From: Epiperipatus broadwayi
Lineage: Eukaryota; Onychophora; Udeonychophora; Euonychophora; Peripatidae
DNA: 64,000 nucleotides
Direction: 5' to 3'
Assembly: GCA_028023455.1 (NCBI GenBank)
Contig: JAQFVV010006428.1
Location: 169,501-233,500, forward strand
Positions within the stretch are counted from its first letter, which is position 1, and each line of letters opens with the position of its first letter. Shown in pieces: positions 12,492 to 25,014 of this stretch. The notes beneath the pieces are model-generated. The model worked only from the letters and a program-made list of their open reading frames with translations. It was not told the origin of the DNA and searched no databases. Position numbers and translations under genes: made by a program.

Positions 12492-13756
12492 AATAATTAC
12501 AATATATTGAAAATCAGTGCATAAAATCAGTGGTAGATTAGAATGTTTGCTAAATTATAATTTTCAAATTGTGTAAAATTTCACCAATAAATACCCTGAG
12601 AGTAATGAAAACTTAGACTGTTTGATATACATTAGAAAATCTGATAGAGTGGATATGAAGTTCATATACATTTTGTTATATAGCCTAGTTGCAGTAATAT
12701 TTAAAATAATAATTTAATGGTATTGAACCAATTTAAAAATATAAAGATGTTTAGTACTCTATTATTATTATTAAACAATAATTTAAAAAATCAACGTATA
12801 ATTCTTCTAAATTTTGTAATCAATCTTCAAGCATATTGTATTGTAGCTTAAATTAATATGAAACGGTCTAATTAGTTATCACTAGAGGGAGAGCTGTTAA
12901 TTAGTATGCACTCAATTCTGTCATCGGTTTATTTTATGTACTACAATTCATTGCAATAAAAATAATAAAACAATAACTTAAGAGAGAGAGGAAGAGGGGG
13001 AGTCTAAATAGAGGAATCAGATACAGGACTTCAATACTTAGTAACTGCAAACTTAAAAAAAAAAAAAAACAAGAAAAAGCTGAAAAATTAACAACACCAC
13101 TTTTGAATTGAACAAAATTCAATGATATTGTAGTTTTACAGTTATAGAGTAGAAACTTATAACATTGTATGCATTTATGACATACTAATCTATTGATTGA
13201 AAATCGACAAAGTCATACCGGAAGGAAATGGGAATCATGTTAATAAATCATTGTATTACAAGATGGGACTTCTGGCTTAAACTGGGACAAATAGTAGGCA
13301 TAAATTGTGTTTTGCCTATAATAACTTTAATCATTATATAAATCTAAAAGTTGTTTGTAAATTATTTAAATCTAAAAAAAAAAAAATGTACGCGCTCTCT
13401 AAAAAAAATTATTTGGACAAACTTTTGAACTTGTAATTTAATCAAGTAAATATTGATTTCAAATACCATAATATTTGACCAATTTATAAATATGGAGATC
13501 TATGTAATGTTTAATTTCATTAAAGAAAACAACTATTGTCTGATTTTGGTTAGGAGCGCTAAAATTCTTTGAAATCGAAAACGAAAGTCTAAAATGGTTA
13601 CACTGTTGACAAATGCAAAGATTGTTTATATTTGTAATTTCAACTTAATTGATGTAAAGATTTATAAAAGAAAGTAACATATATTCATAGTTTGATTTAA
13701 GAAATATTTACAAATACTGATAAAAATATAACTATACAAATATCTCCTTGAGGATT

Positions 13757-13761
13757 GGTAG
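13757..13761 (+). repeat. Target-site duplication of the solo LTR (left)
   Basis: GGTAG immediately precedes the LTR and is repeated exactly at 13,756+600 (14,356-14,360). Confidence 0.85.
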
Positions 13762-13949
13762 TGTTATAGTCCTCCCTTCTCTCAGAAGTGGACTATTCCA
13801 GGTACCGCCTTATCTGATCGGATTAAGCATTGTTTGCCTCAGGCCAATAGGCTGATGTATAGATAAAAACGTAGCCAATGATTATTACAGGTCAATGAGC
13901 AACGATGCTTGCTGAATCCGAAGGTTTTCAATAAGGTCAGGGATCTGGG

Positions 13950-13957
13950 TATAAATA
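13950..13957 (+). promoter_or_regulatory. TATA box of the solo LTR
   Basis: TATAAATA lies 188 bases into the LTR and 317 bases before its poly(A) signal, the usual order U3-R-U5. Confidence 0.65.
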
Positions 13958-14102
13958 GTCAGCCTTTTGTGAGAAACAGGGAAGAACGTGTCTAACCTAA
14001 ACAGACGTTTGCGTTCTCCCATTAATAGCACTACGCTATTTAGATCTACGCAACTAGGCAAGTCCCACAGAGACCGGACGCTGCTAAGATCACACTCGGC
14101 TC

Positions 14103-14177
14103 GAGGCAAGCTAATTACATAGCTGGAAGAGTCATAGACCTTACCCGTGAGGCAAGCTAACTACATAGCTGGAAGCG
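14103..14177 (+). repeat. 46-bp direct repeat inside the LTR
   Basis: GAGGCAAGCTAATTACATAG at 14,103 recurs with one change at 14,149, both followed by CTGGAAG. Short tandem repeats are common in LTR regulatory regions. Confidence 0.85.
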
Positions 14178-14479
14178 GCAGGCAGAACACAAGAGTTACG
14201 TTAAACTCCAAGATTCTTATAAATATGCATTTGTATACTGTATATTGTTTGTATATATTTGTACATAATAAATGTATTAAGCTATAATACTTGTTTCAGT
14301 ATTATTTTCTATTATTTACTGTTAGTTGGGTCTGTAATCCATACTAAACACAACAGGTAGAAAGCTGAAATTAATAATATTTCAAATGAAGAAAAGTTAA
14401 TACGTTTCTAAATGTGGGAACTTATTCTATTTATTGTTGTTTTATTAAACAAAAGAAAATTGTTGGGCTAATCTATTGT

Positions 14480-17400
14480 AATGTTACTTTTTCCTCAATC
14501 AGTAAAAATGAAAATTAAATGACGTAGTCTATATAAATAAATGCAAATAAAATGTTTAACTCATGGTGTTAATAATTAATAGAAATTATTTCTCAAAGAT
14601 AATATAATATTTAATATTATAAAAATCAAAACATAATAAATATCTACTTTGCGATAACTGTGGGTAGACGTGGGAATTGATCTCGATATCTGGAAATGAA
14701 AACAAAACAAAAAAATGTTTTAAAAGACTTGAACCATTCTGTATTATTATAGTAAATTGCTGTGAAGAAAAAGAAAATTAATAAGTGCATTTGAAAAAGT
14801 TTTTACTCTTCTTGTTAAACTGAATACTCCCTGCTATGTAGCTTAAACTTTTAGATAAAAATTCAACAGAAAGATTTTTAAGCGTTTTCGTTTATAAGAT
14901 TTTGTTTCCATCAAATTTTTCTAAGCCCTTATTTATTTATATTAACAAAATACAAAAAAAATATGGAAACATCACTCATAAAATGTGTGCCCAGGATAAC
15001 TTCGTTTCCCCATTGGTTAGCTCACATTAAAGATACATAAAAGGGTAAACTAAGGGAATGTAAATCACATTAATAGTTTTTTTGTTACTGTTTATATTAT
15101 TAGGGTTTATCTTTATGACATAAATTTGTAATACGTCTGTAAACAGAAAATGATATACACGTAATTGTTTTTACAGATTGGTTTAAAATTTATTATTACG
15201 CTAAGCTTTACAAGACAGAGATACTCATCTCTTACATATGAGAACAGTTTTTTTACAGGTAAACAGACAGAGTCACTCATCAAAGGTGGAATAGTAGTTC
15301 TTTATGATAACATATTTATTTTTGATATGGAATTACCATATAACCGTTTTATACTTATTTAAGTTTGCCTATAATCAGTATGTCCAGGTTAGTGTATAAT
15401 CTGCTATGTTTCATTGTCTGTGTGTGTATTTCTTGTTATAGCAATATTTTATCATAATTTTAAAATATTTCCTAGTCATTTGACTGATAATGGTTGGCTT
15501 GTTTATTACACTATGATTTATGCATTAGGAAGTGATATATTTCTCTTTAGCTTTAATGTGAGAATTATATTTATCTTGCTATTGGGGTGATAAAGATTTG
15601 TGAGAGTATATTCTCATCCCATCACTTACTTCATGAGCGGATTATTTTATTGAGGTAAAGAAATAAAGAATGTTTAAGTAGCATCATCAATCCCTAGAGG
15701 GGGGGGGTTATTTTCAGAGCACGTGTTCTATTTCCTTGTGTTGAGATAAGGTCCACACATTTATAATTAAGAAAAATGTATGGGAATTTTTCATATTATT
15801 ACACAACACTGTAATGTTGTTGTGAAGAGCCTCTGTTTAGTATCTTATCCCTCAGGAAGACGTGGAGTGATTCTCTCACTGGGTATGGTGAAGTTATTTT
15901 GTGTATTTTAAAAATTGGTATGGCAATGATAAAGTAAAGTAAGTCAAGGACACTTGTTATCTATAGTGTTTGGTTAAGTTAAACAGTGTATGAGTTGGGC
16001 TGTACCACCATGTTGATAACTTATAGACAAACCAACAAAACATTAATAATTATAAGACTTAGTTTATATCTAGCATAACAGGAGATACACACATACATAC
16101 TGTCATTTATGTTCATCAAGCAGTAATTCGCTGATGAATTGGTAAAGCCTTTTTATAATTATCGTGATCATTTATGGACATAGATAGGGTTAATATCATA
16201 TATACATCTGACTTCTGATGTCTGTATTCTTATTTAGAAATTTCTTTAGGTTAAATAAGGACCAAACCATATGATTAACTAATGTCATATTAAATAATAC
16301 TAAACAAATTATATCAAAAATATTTTTTTATATTTGTGCTTAATATGATAATTGTCATTATCATATTCTTATTAACGATTAAGAAAGCTATAGTGAAAAT
16401 GCTACTTCAAGCATTGGGTTTAAATATTAAGGTTGTTAATTACTCTTATTCTTTGGAAAACACTCTTATCTTGTTTTAGAAAGCGTATTTATGCCAAGCA
16501 GTGTAATATACCTGTTTTATAATATACAATAGTGAAAACCTAATTAACAATGATGGGGACAATAAGAGTATTATGATATTTCATTATTTTATCACCCATA
16601 CTTGTAGTCAAAAGAAAATATACCTTGTTTGATATGTTTTCTGGAAATAGATGTTTGACTGTTTATGATGTTAAAAAAATTTGTAAATAGTGTAAATAAA
16701 TCTTGTTATTTTGAAATTTTTATTTAGTTGTCTGTAGTATTATTGCTAATCATCACCCACATTATTATTATTATTATTATTGCTATTTTAAATTCATCAT
16801 TAATCAATGTAGTATAATTTACTATACATTAAGACCATAATAAATTTGGTATACTTGTATCTTTTAAAAGTAAATTTAAAGCATCATCACTTAATGATTT
16901 AGACATTGTTCACCTGAAGTGCATATGTTATTTTAAATAATATAGTGAGATGAAACCAATAAATTTGATATAGCTTATTTATTTGAACCATCAAATACAT
17001 CATTCACTGATCTATGATCACAGACCATAATTATTTAACAAAAGAGAGTTTGTAAGTTATTTGGCTTGATTAAGATTTTGAGTGTAGTTGATAGAGCTTA
17101 AATTTCATATTCGGTTGGAATTGAGATTGTTAGATATTTTAATATGTCTAATTGTTTATAAGCAGTTTTGTCTATAATAGTTGGGTTGTCGTAAAATTTT
17201 TCTCACTGACCCAAGTATATGTGGAAAAAGGATAATAGTTAATTTATTTGAAATCTGAGAAAAATAAGTTAGTAGTTTGTGGTATAATGTTAAATATATA
17301 TATTAAGTTTTATATTTAGAATTACTTACTATACTTTGATTTGAGTTATGTTTATTTTCACAGTTGTTTTACAACGAGCATAACTTAATGTGTAAATTTC

Positions 17401-18045
17401 TTCTTCTTTACTTTTGAGCTTATATTTTATTTTAATTTGATGGTAAATATTCTGGTTTGGTTAAGTTTGGAATCCATATTTTACTTTAGTTTATCTTACT
17501 ATTCTTTAATACAATATTAGTTTATAATTCAGGATATCATCATCCATCATCATCATTGTTCTCATCTGTCATCTTGATCTTTCTTTATTTCTTCATTCTT
17601 ATTTCGTCTTAATTCATTATCATAATTAATTCACTCTTCACTGGCTCTTATCCTATTACCATCTTAATCAGTCATTAGCTCTTAGTCTATTATTATCTTA
17701 ATCCTTCAGTATTCTAACACATCTTTCTTTTCTTTTCGCTCTAAGGATCGTTTCATTTTATTATTTCATTTCTATTTATTTTCATCACTTATTTAATTAT
17801 CTACATCCTAACTTATTTACTACTTCATTTATAATTCCAATCTCACATTCATTTCATAAACTGGATTAATTATTTATTGGTTTGACAAATATTAAATTTA
17901 TCTCATAATATTTTGTTTGGAATTTTAAAGCAAAATTTGACCAGAAGATGTTATCTTCATAATCACTTTGTAATCTTCTTTAGATTTATGCTTTCATGTT
18001 AACCAGTTCAGGAGTCAAAAAATAATATCTTTGTCTTAACATTTA
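14480..18045 (+). repeat. Left arm of a giant palindrome
   Basis: The reverse complement of this arm aligns with 18,085-21,850. Matching landmarks include the CAGTTTAACAAGAAGAG region (14,800 with 21,490), the run GTAGATATTTATTAT (14,640 with 21,655), the GGTAAACAGACAGAG region (15,255 with 20,985), the CCCTAGAGG stretch (15,692 with 20,465), CCCTCTCACTGACC (17,200 with 18,985) and TATTTATTGGTTTGACA (17,873 with 18,315). Only about 40 bp separate the arms. The same unit occurs once, in plus orientation, at 34,400-37,400. No transposon ends or coding capacity are visible. Confidence 0.88.
17540..17870 (+). repeat. Degenerate about 44-bp tandem repeat, pyrimidine-rich strand
   Basis: The tract repeats the theme ATTAGCTCTTA(N)TTATCATCTTAATC with a period near 44 bp and is nearly free of G on the plus strand. 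The mirror tract lies at 18,370-18,690 (purine-rich) and the third copy at 36,895-37,190. Confidence 0.6.
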
Positions 18046-18084
18046 AATTGTGTACATAATTTGTTGGGAATCATATGATGGAGA

Positions 18085-21000
18085 GTTAAAATATATATAA
18101 ATTGTAACCCTCACTACACGAATAATTAAGAATATATGCATAAAAGAAATGTTAAAAATAAAAATATTACTTTTTTTAAAAGCAACCTGGCTAGCACGAA
18201 GCAATAAATCTAAAGACGGTTGCAAAGTTTCCAAGAATATGATAATTTCTAGTTAAACTAGCCTTAAAATCTACAAATAAAATATTATGAAATAAATTTA
18301 GTGTCTGTCAAACCAATAAATATTTAATAATCATGTCTATGGCATCAATATAAAATTAAAATTATGAATTAAGTAATAAATAATTTACGATGTAGATGAC
18401 TAAATGGATGATGAAAATAAATAACAATTAAATAATAAAATGAAACGATCCTAAGAGTGAAGAGAAGAAAAAAAAGGCAAGTTAGAATAATGAATGATTA
18501 AGATAATGATAGAATAAAAGTGGGTGAATGATTTAAGATGATAATACAATAAGAGTCAATAAAAATGAATCAATTATGATAATGAATTAAGATCAAATGA
18601 GAATGAAGAAATAAAAGAAAGATAAAGATGAAATAGGAGGATAATGTTGATGATGGAGAATGAGACCTTGAACTATAAACTAATATTGTATTAAGTGATA
18701 ATAAGATAAACTAAAACAAAATAGGGGTTTCAAGCTTGACAAAACTGAAATATTCACAATAAAATTCAAAACAAGCTATCTGTTTTAAGATTAAAGAAGA
18801 AATTTACACATTAAACTTATGCTGATTTTAATAAAACTGTGAAAATAACATAACTCAAATCCAAGTACAATAAATAACTGTAGATAAAAATTTACAATAA
18901 GTTCAAAATTGCACTGCGAATTAGCATTTTTTTTTCCTCAGCGTTTCAATAACTTAAATATCATTTTACAACAAAATTCTGGTCAGTGAGAGGGATTTTG
19001 CCACTACCCAAACATAGCAAACAAAACAGCTCATAATACAAAATAGAATTAATACAAACTATTTAGCAACTCCGATACCTATAATATTATAAACTTTAAG
19101 CTTTGAGAAGTACAAATAAACTTTTAATAAACTAATACAATAACTTACCAACTTTATTTTATTGAATAATCATAGGCAATATGATCAAGATCAGTGAATG
19201 ATATATATGATGGTTCAAATAAACAGGTTAAATCAAAATTAAGTGGTTTACCTTTTAATTTGAACTTCAGGTTAACAATATTTTGATCACTAAGTGATGA
19301 TGCTTTAAATGTACTTTTAATAGATAAGAGCTTAACAAAATTATTATGATAAACTAATGTATAGTTAAATATACTACATTGATTGTTGATGATTTTAAAA
19401 CAATAAGATAATGTGTGATAGCAATAACAATAACAATGTGGATGATGATTAACAATAAGACCACAGACAACTAAATAAAATTTAAAAACAATACGATTTA
19501 TTTACATTATTTATAAAAAAGTTTAAACATCAAAAATAATTGAATATCTATCTTTCAAAAACATTATATGAAACAAGGCACATATATTATATATAACAAG
19601 ATATATCCAAATGAATACATGCATAATATATGAAATGGTATAGTATAGTGATACCTTCATTATCACTGTCATTATCAGTTATGTATTTTTTATTTTATAT
19701 TCTAGAACATGAATGTTAAGCTCTCTTTAACATAAATAAGCATTCAAGCTACCAAATAAAAGGTATTCAAATATTTAGCATAAGTGAAAACTTTAAAATT
19801 TAAAACTGAATGTTATAAAGTAGCATCTTACTTTATAGCTATTATATATATATCAGAATATGATATAAGGGCAATTATTATATACAGCACAAATAATAAT
19901 AATTATTATTTGTTATGACGAAATTTATTATATTAATGTGGGGACAGACATCAGAAGTCAAATGGATACATGACACCAAATTTCCCCATGCCCATAACAT
20001 AATCATTCTAACTATTAACCTATCTTATGAATGCATTGGCGAATCACTGCTAGATGGAAATAAAATGACATTGTACATGTGTATCACTTATTATGACATA
20101 CATAAGTTTTACAATTACTTGTAAGTGTTGGTTGGCTTACTTTTAAATTGATGAAGGTACTACATCACAATACATACACTATTCACAATTAGGCAAACAC
20201 TATATATAATCAAGTATCCCTAAATCCAAATTTATCCTATCATTGGTATATAATTTTAAAATACCAAGAACCTTCACCATACATGGTAGAAAATAACTAT
20301 CATAATATCATGAGGGATCAAATAATAAAGAGAGGCTCTATAAAACCACATTATATAGTTGTACAATAATATAGCTCGATTCCAATACTCTTTTCCTAAA
20401 TACAAAATATGTAAACATTGTCTCATCACAGGGAAACAGAATAGATGCCATAAATATAACCCTCTCTAGGGATTAACTGTGCTAACTAAGCATTAACTAT
20501 TTATCAGCCTCAGCAATATAATCCTCTCATGGAATAAGCAATGGGACAGTGCTCCATCTACCCATGCACAATATCAATGGTACGATAATTGACACTATTA
20601 TATGTTGCACATACTTATCAAATAAAAATATCACTAATCCTTATCAATACAATAGCAAGATAATATAATTGCAATAATGAAAGCTATAAGATAAATATCC
20701 CATTTTACAATGCATCTAAACGCTCTTCCGATCTATTAAACAATCCAACATTGTAAGTCAAATGACCATTAATTATTTTTAAAAATAATAATGTTTCTTT
20801 TTTGATATAACAAGAAATACTCACACAGACAATGAAGAATAGCATACATTCTATAACTAAAGTGAACATGCTAATTCATCAGCAAAATTTAATAAATATT
20901 AGTTGCTTATATGGAAAATTTCATATAATAAGATGATTGTTTTATTAAACCATACCTCTGACAAGTTATTATGTCTGTTAATCCCTAAATAGAATATCAG

Positions 21001-21850
21001 AAGCTATTTACAAAAATGTAAGAGGTGAATATCTCTCTATATCTAGACACACTAGATAGAATAGTAGATTTTAAACCAACCGGTACAATAACAAATAATA
21101 TATATATAAATATATACTTTTTCATTAATCTATCTTCAAAGCAATTACATATTTATACCACAATACTATTATATATATATCTTAATAACATATTAAACCC
21201 AATATACTATAATAGTAAACATGAGTAATAAAAAAACATTTTATCACATTTTATTTTATCCCCTAGTTTATAGTTGTCCTTTATTATAAGCTGACTGACA
21301 AGGGAAAATGACATCATTGGCAAAACATTTTATGAATAATTCACCCATATATATATATATATGATCCTGATACTGAAAAACATAGTAAAACACTCAAAAT
21401 TTTGTAGCAACAGAATAATAATACCATAGCACTTATTAATATTTTCTGCAGGCAATTTTTTCTTTTAACTTAAGCGGTATCTTCCAGTTTAACAAGAGAA
21501 AACTTTTCAAAATTATTTTGTTTTTGTTTTTTTCATCGGAGGTAATTTAATAAAACAATCAAAAATGATTCTAATATTTTGAATCATTTCAAAGTGTTCT
21601 TGTTTACATTTAAAATTATTATCAATTCCAATGTTCCACCAATTATTAAGAAGTAGATATTTTATCATTTATTTTCTATATCAATAATATTTAGTATTTT
21701 CTTACATAATATAATAAATGGCTATTGCTTTCTTTTTATGGATTTCCATGAAATATATTCAATAACTCTGAGTTAAACATTTTCTTTTTACATTTATAAG
21801 TACTGTAAACATATCTCAATTTTCATTTTTAATGATGAATAAAGTTAGCA
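18085..21850 (-). repeat. Right arm of the giant palindrome (inverted copy)
   Basis: This is an inverted copy of 14,480-18,045, joined almost directly to it. It preserves all landmark segments in reverse order, with indels and substitutions. Homology fades near 21,850. Short open frames inside (for example near 19,915-20,124 and 21,025-21,228) are not conserved in the other two copies and are not treated as genes. Confidence 0.88.
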
Positions 21851-23002
21851 CTCAAAAAGTTTAGCAGACAATATTTTTTTCTTTAAAATATATATATTAA
21901 GTTTCTCATTTAATAAATTGATTAAACATTATAGCATATAAAGTGAATTTTTAATTTATTTGATTTGAATTTTAAAAGTTTTGTTCAGATTATTTGAAAT
22001 AAGATTCTTATTAATATTATAATTCACAAGCAAAACATATTTTTCTCTTTATTTATAAAGAGCATGCATAACATTTTTTTCTTTTGCTTGCCATTATAAA
22101 TAAATAACAGATAACTTTGAAAAATATATACTGACTAAAATAGGTGAAATAAAAGTTCATGTTTACAATATCTTGACCAACTCTAAGTTTGAAGTTCCAT
22201 TTTGTAAAACAATTATTTTCCAATATGGCTTTCATTTTTTTTCTAATATGAACTAGCAATTTTCAATCAACAGAGAAGTAGAGGGAATGTATGCAAGGAG
22301 GTAAAATTTCCATTCCATGGTTTTAGAATTACAATATCTTTTAATCCTGTTCAATTCAAATCTAGTGCTAAATCTTTTTCAGTTCTTTCTTTCTCTCTCT
22401 AATTTTGTAGGTTTTAGATGTTGAAGTCTTTCCTCTGATTTTTTTCTTGATGCCCTTCCCCCATACAAATGCTGTTAAGTTATTTATACCTTTTTTTTAC
22501 ATTAAATTGTGGTACAAAACAAAACAGACCAATGACAGCATGGTGTGCACATCATTAGTAGTAGTCCATCTGCATGCATTCTTGATAATTACTCAGACTA
22601 TTCAATACTAATTTAAACCACAATAAAAATATGCTTAACGATTGTTTAAAATTATTCATTTAAAAGACTTATAAATTTAATCTTTAGACATTGCTATTCA
22701 ATAATGATAAAATACCAAACATATTTATACCCCTAAATTAATAAAAATACTGTTAAATTATTTTATATCATTGAAAGCCTACAATTCATATGAAATCACT
22801 TCTTCACTCAAGCAGATTTCCTTGTGTATCTTGAACGGTCTAAGTTTTTATCACAATCTAGCAATCACTATAACTTAACCATTGATATGATTCATTGATT
22901 TTAATATTTTGCAATTATTGCTAATCAAAATTTAAAATGTTTCTGATTTGATCATTTAAATAAGGCTTGACAAACATCGAACCCGGCCATCCATACAGTT
23001 AC
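21851..23002. other. No gene seen
   Basis: AT-rich sequence without a conserved frame. A short CATCGAACCCGGCC near 22,975, just before a (TA)n run, resembles tRNA-derived SINE sequence but is too short to call. Confidence 0.4.
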
Positions 23003-23691
23003 AATATATATATATATAAGACATAGTTTGCGGGTTTCATCTGTGTTAAAAAATCTAAATATTAATTGTATTGACATTTTGATTTGATCACACAAGTCAT
23101 CTACTTGTTGATAAAAGGTAGTAAGATGGTTGTAGAGGCACTACAATCACTGATTTGAAAAAAATATTAATGTTCCTCTAATAGCAAAAATGAATGTTTT
23201 TTTAAAAAATCTTTCCCAATAGGAAGAAGTTTGCATGTATCATGTCACTTATTGATACAATCTAGCCTTTTAAGTATCTCAGTGCCTTCTCTGATTTTGC
23301 TCTGGTAGAGATTATTACATCTGGATATGCTCATAATACCAGGATCATATCCAGATGTCATAATCTCTATCAGTGCAAAATCAGAGAATCCATTGAGATA
23401 CTCAAAAGGCCAAATTTAATCAATAAGCATGATGATGCATGCAAACTTTCTCCTATTTTGAAAGATTTTGCTTAATATAACATTTTTTGCTATTGGTAGA
23501 ACTTTAATGTTTTTTTTAAATCAGTGACTGTAGCACCTCTACAACTGTGTTTCTACCTTTAATCACCCAGTAGATGACTTGTGTGATTAAGTCGGCAATT
23601 AAAATTTACATTTTTTTAACATGGATGAACCCGCAAAATATGTCTTTTATCCCATGAAAATTTTTGTATCAATATATATATATATATATAT
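23003..23691. mobile_element. 630-bp inverted repeat flanked by (TA)n, MITE-like
   Basis: Two arms of about 305 bp (23,019-23,330 and 23,346-23,648) are near reverse complements, separated by about 15 bp around ATGCTCATAATACC. Each outer end abuts a (TA)n run (23,003-23,018 and 23,671-23,691). The arms contain no coding frame. The structure fits a foldback or MITE element inserted in a TA repeat. Its RNA would form a long hairpin. Confidence 0.85.
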
Positions 23692-23702
23692 TGTAACCTA
23701 AA

Positions 23703-24122
23703 AAAGAGGGATGGATGATATGGTAAAAAAGAGTAAAATCAGAATGTGAGAAAAGAGAGGAAAGAGAGGAGAGAGAGAGGGGGGGCAATCAGAATGTGAG
23801 AGAGGAGAGGGAGGAAGAGGAAGCTGATCCAATTGTAAACTAAAGGAAGAGAAATATGGAGTGAGAAGGGTAGGTGGAAAAGGAGAGAAAGGGAAGGGAG
23901 AGAATATTGAAGATAAAGAATGGATAAGAAATTAAGAGAGAGTAGACAAAGATGAAGAGAAAGAGAGAGGTCACATGAGAAGAAGAGAGAAGGAGAGAGA
24001 TGAAGAGAATGTGAGAGAGGAAAGGAAAGAAAAGAAGGATAAGAGGATAAAATAGTGAGAAAGCAAGAGAGAGAAGTAAATGAGAGGAAAAGAAAGATGA
24101 GAAGAAAAAAAAAAGAAAAAAA
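23703..24122 (+). repeat. Polypurine (GA-rich) tract of about 420 bp
   Basis: The plus strand is almost entirely A and G, with units such as AGAGAGG and AATCAGAATGTGAGA recurring. The long minus-strand frames here (up to 184 codons of Ser, Leu, Phe) are by-products of the tract. Such tracts can adopt triplex DNA and often vary in length. Confidence 0.9.
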
Positions 24123-24239
24123 ATCAAAAATTGGAGACATTTTAGCTAGATATATTGGGGTTACAATAAAATTTACAAAGATGATAGTACACAGAGATAT
24201 ATAACAAGATGGAGTAAAAATCATACAATACTGTGAAAC

Positions 24240-24932
24240 CAGATCTGCCAAATAGAGCTCATTCTTATTAGGCTTCATAATAATGTTTGACATATAGCTT
24301 TAATATATTTTGGCATCTATGTGAACGGATTACCTCTTCAAGCATAGTATAAAATACCACTGATAACAGACAGCAATGATACACATCACCAGATCAGGCT
24401 ATGCACAACATAATGTGATCTCATTCCAGACTATGACCCACCTCAACTGCTGACGTCAATCCCTGCAATCCAAAGCATTTTATTTGTTTTGAGGATCACC
24501 CTCAGATCCCAGACAATCATATAGTATGTAGTCAGCATGATTCAGATGGCAGGCACACAATCCAGTGCTTACATATCCCAGGTTAACTCATATTCTTAAC
24601 GGAGGTCAAGCACATTTACTTAACACATAAACATTTATCTCTTTAAATAAATTGATGCAGTAGCAAGAGAGACAGAGCTTAGACCAAATAATATTTAAGA
24701 AAATATTAATATTTATTTATTCAAGCATACACATATCTAACATTATATCACAATATAATATTTTTCAACAAAAAATATAAAAGATTAGTTTCAGGCTATA
24801 ATTATAATAGGCCTTCATTAATTAAAGTTTAATTAAAATAAGTATAAAGTGTCTATAAATAAGTATCAAAATATCTTTAGCTAGGTTATTCATGATTTTC
24901 AGTTTCCAACAGGATGGCCATTTGGTTCCAGG
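24240..24932 (+). repeat. Dispersed repeat R, copy 1
   Basis: Aligns in the same orientation with 39,421-40,115, from AAACCAGATCTGCCAAAT to CAGGATGGCCATTTGGTTCCA. It contains no open frame. Copy 1 ends where block B begins, and copy 2 starts where a PLE 3' region ends, so its edges are junction-prone. The element class is unknown. CA- and TG-rich stretches with lost CpG suggest a methylated, old repeat. Confidence 0.8.
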
Positions 24933-25014
24933 GATTTTGTGCCTATATTAAATAATTTGATTAACTGTTTCCATTTTTATTTCCATTAATTTGTTTTTCA
25001 TTTTCTATTTCTCC

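Larger units (their letters stand above)
13762..14355 (+). mobile_element. Solo LTR, 594 bp, with perfect 5-bp target-site duplication
   Basis: The unit begins TGTTATAG and ends ACAACA, the TG...CA ends of retroviral-type LTRs. It is flanked by GGTAG on both sides (13,757-13,761 and 14,356-14,360). A TATA box (TATAAATA) lies at 13,950-13,957 and a poly(A) signal (AATAAA) at 14,267-14,272, both on the plus strand, which sets the orientation. The base composition is less AT-biased and richer in CpG than the surroundings, suggesting a younger insertion. Block B has nothing like it. A 74-codon minus-strand frame inside is antisense and not a gene. Recombination between two LTRs removed the internal part. 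A 5-bp duplication fits Ty3/Gypsy or Copia-like elements, and the family cannot be told from an LTR alone. Confidence 0.9.
1450..18045 (+). repeat. Block A of a large direct segmental duplication
   Basis: This stretch aligns collinearly with block B (24,935-37,500) in the same orientation. Anchor pairs seen by eye are 1,681-1,940 with 25,372-25,633; 2,718-4,600 with 25,645-27,540; 5,040-6,360 with 28,000-29,305; 9,210-10,560 with 29,310-30,850; 10,620-12,410 with 30,905-32,635; 12,500-13,100 with 32,636-33,215; and 15,170-17,990 with 34,450-37,360. Similarity ranges from about nine bases in ten at the left end to clearly lower elsewhere, with many small indels, so the duplication is old. Segments present only here are 1,950-2,715, 6,363-9,209, 12,414-12,491 and 13,762-14,355. 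They are later insertions here or losses from block B. Confidence 0.9.

Noticed and set aside
13885-14109. 74-codon minus-strand frame of good composition
   Set aside because: Lies antisense inside the solo LTR; explained by the LTR's lower AT content.
16129-16160. Another CTGATGA (also near 7,793 and 39,113)
   Set aside because: No GAAA box at the right distance and no stem I pairing, so these are chance matches to the hammerhead box.
23739-24293. 184-codon minus-strand open frame (and a nested 95-codon one)
   Set aside because: Produced by the polypurine tract: only Ser, Leu, Phe and Pro repeats, with no domain or start context.
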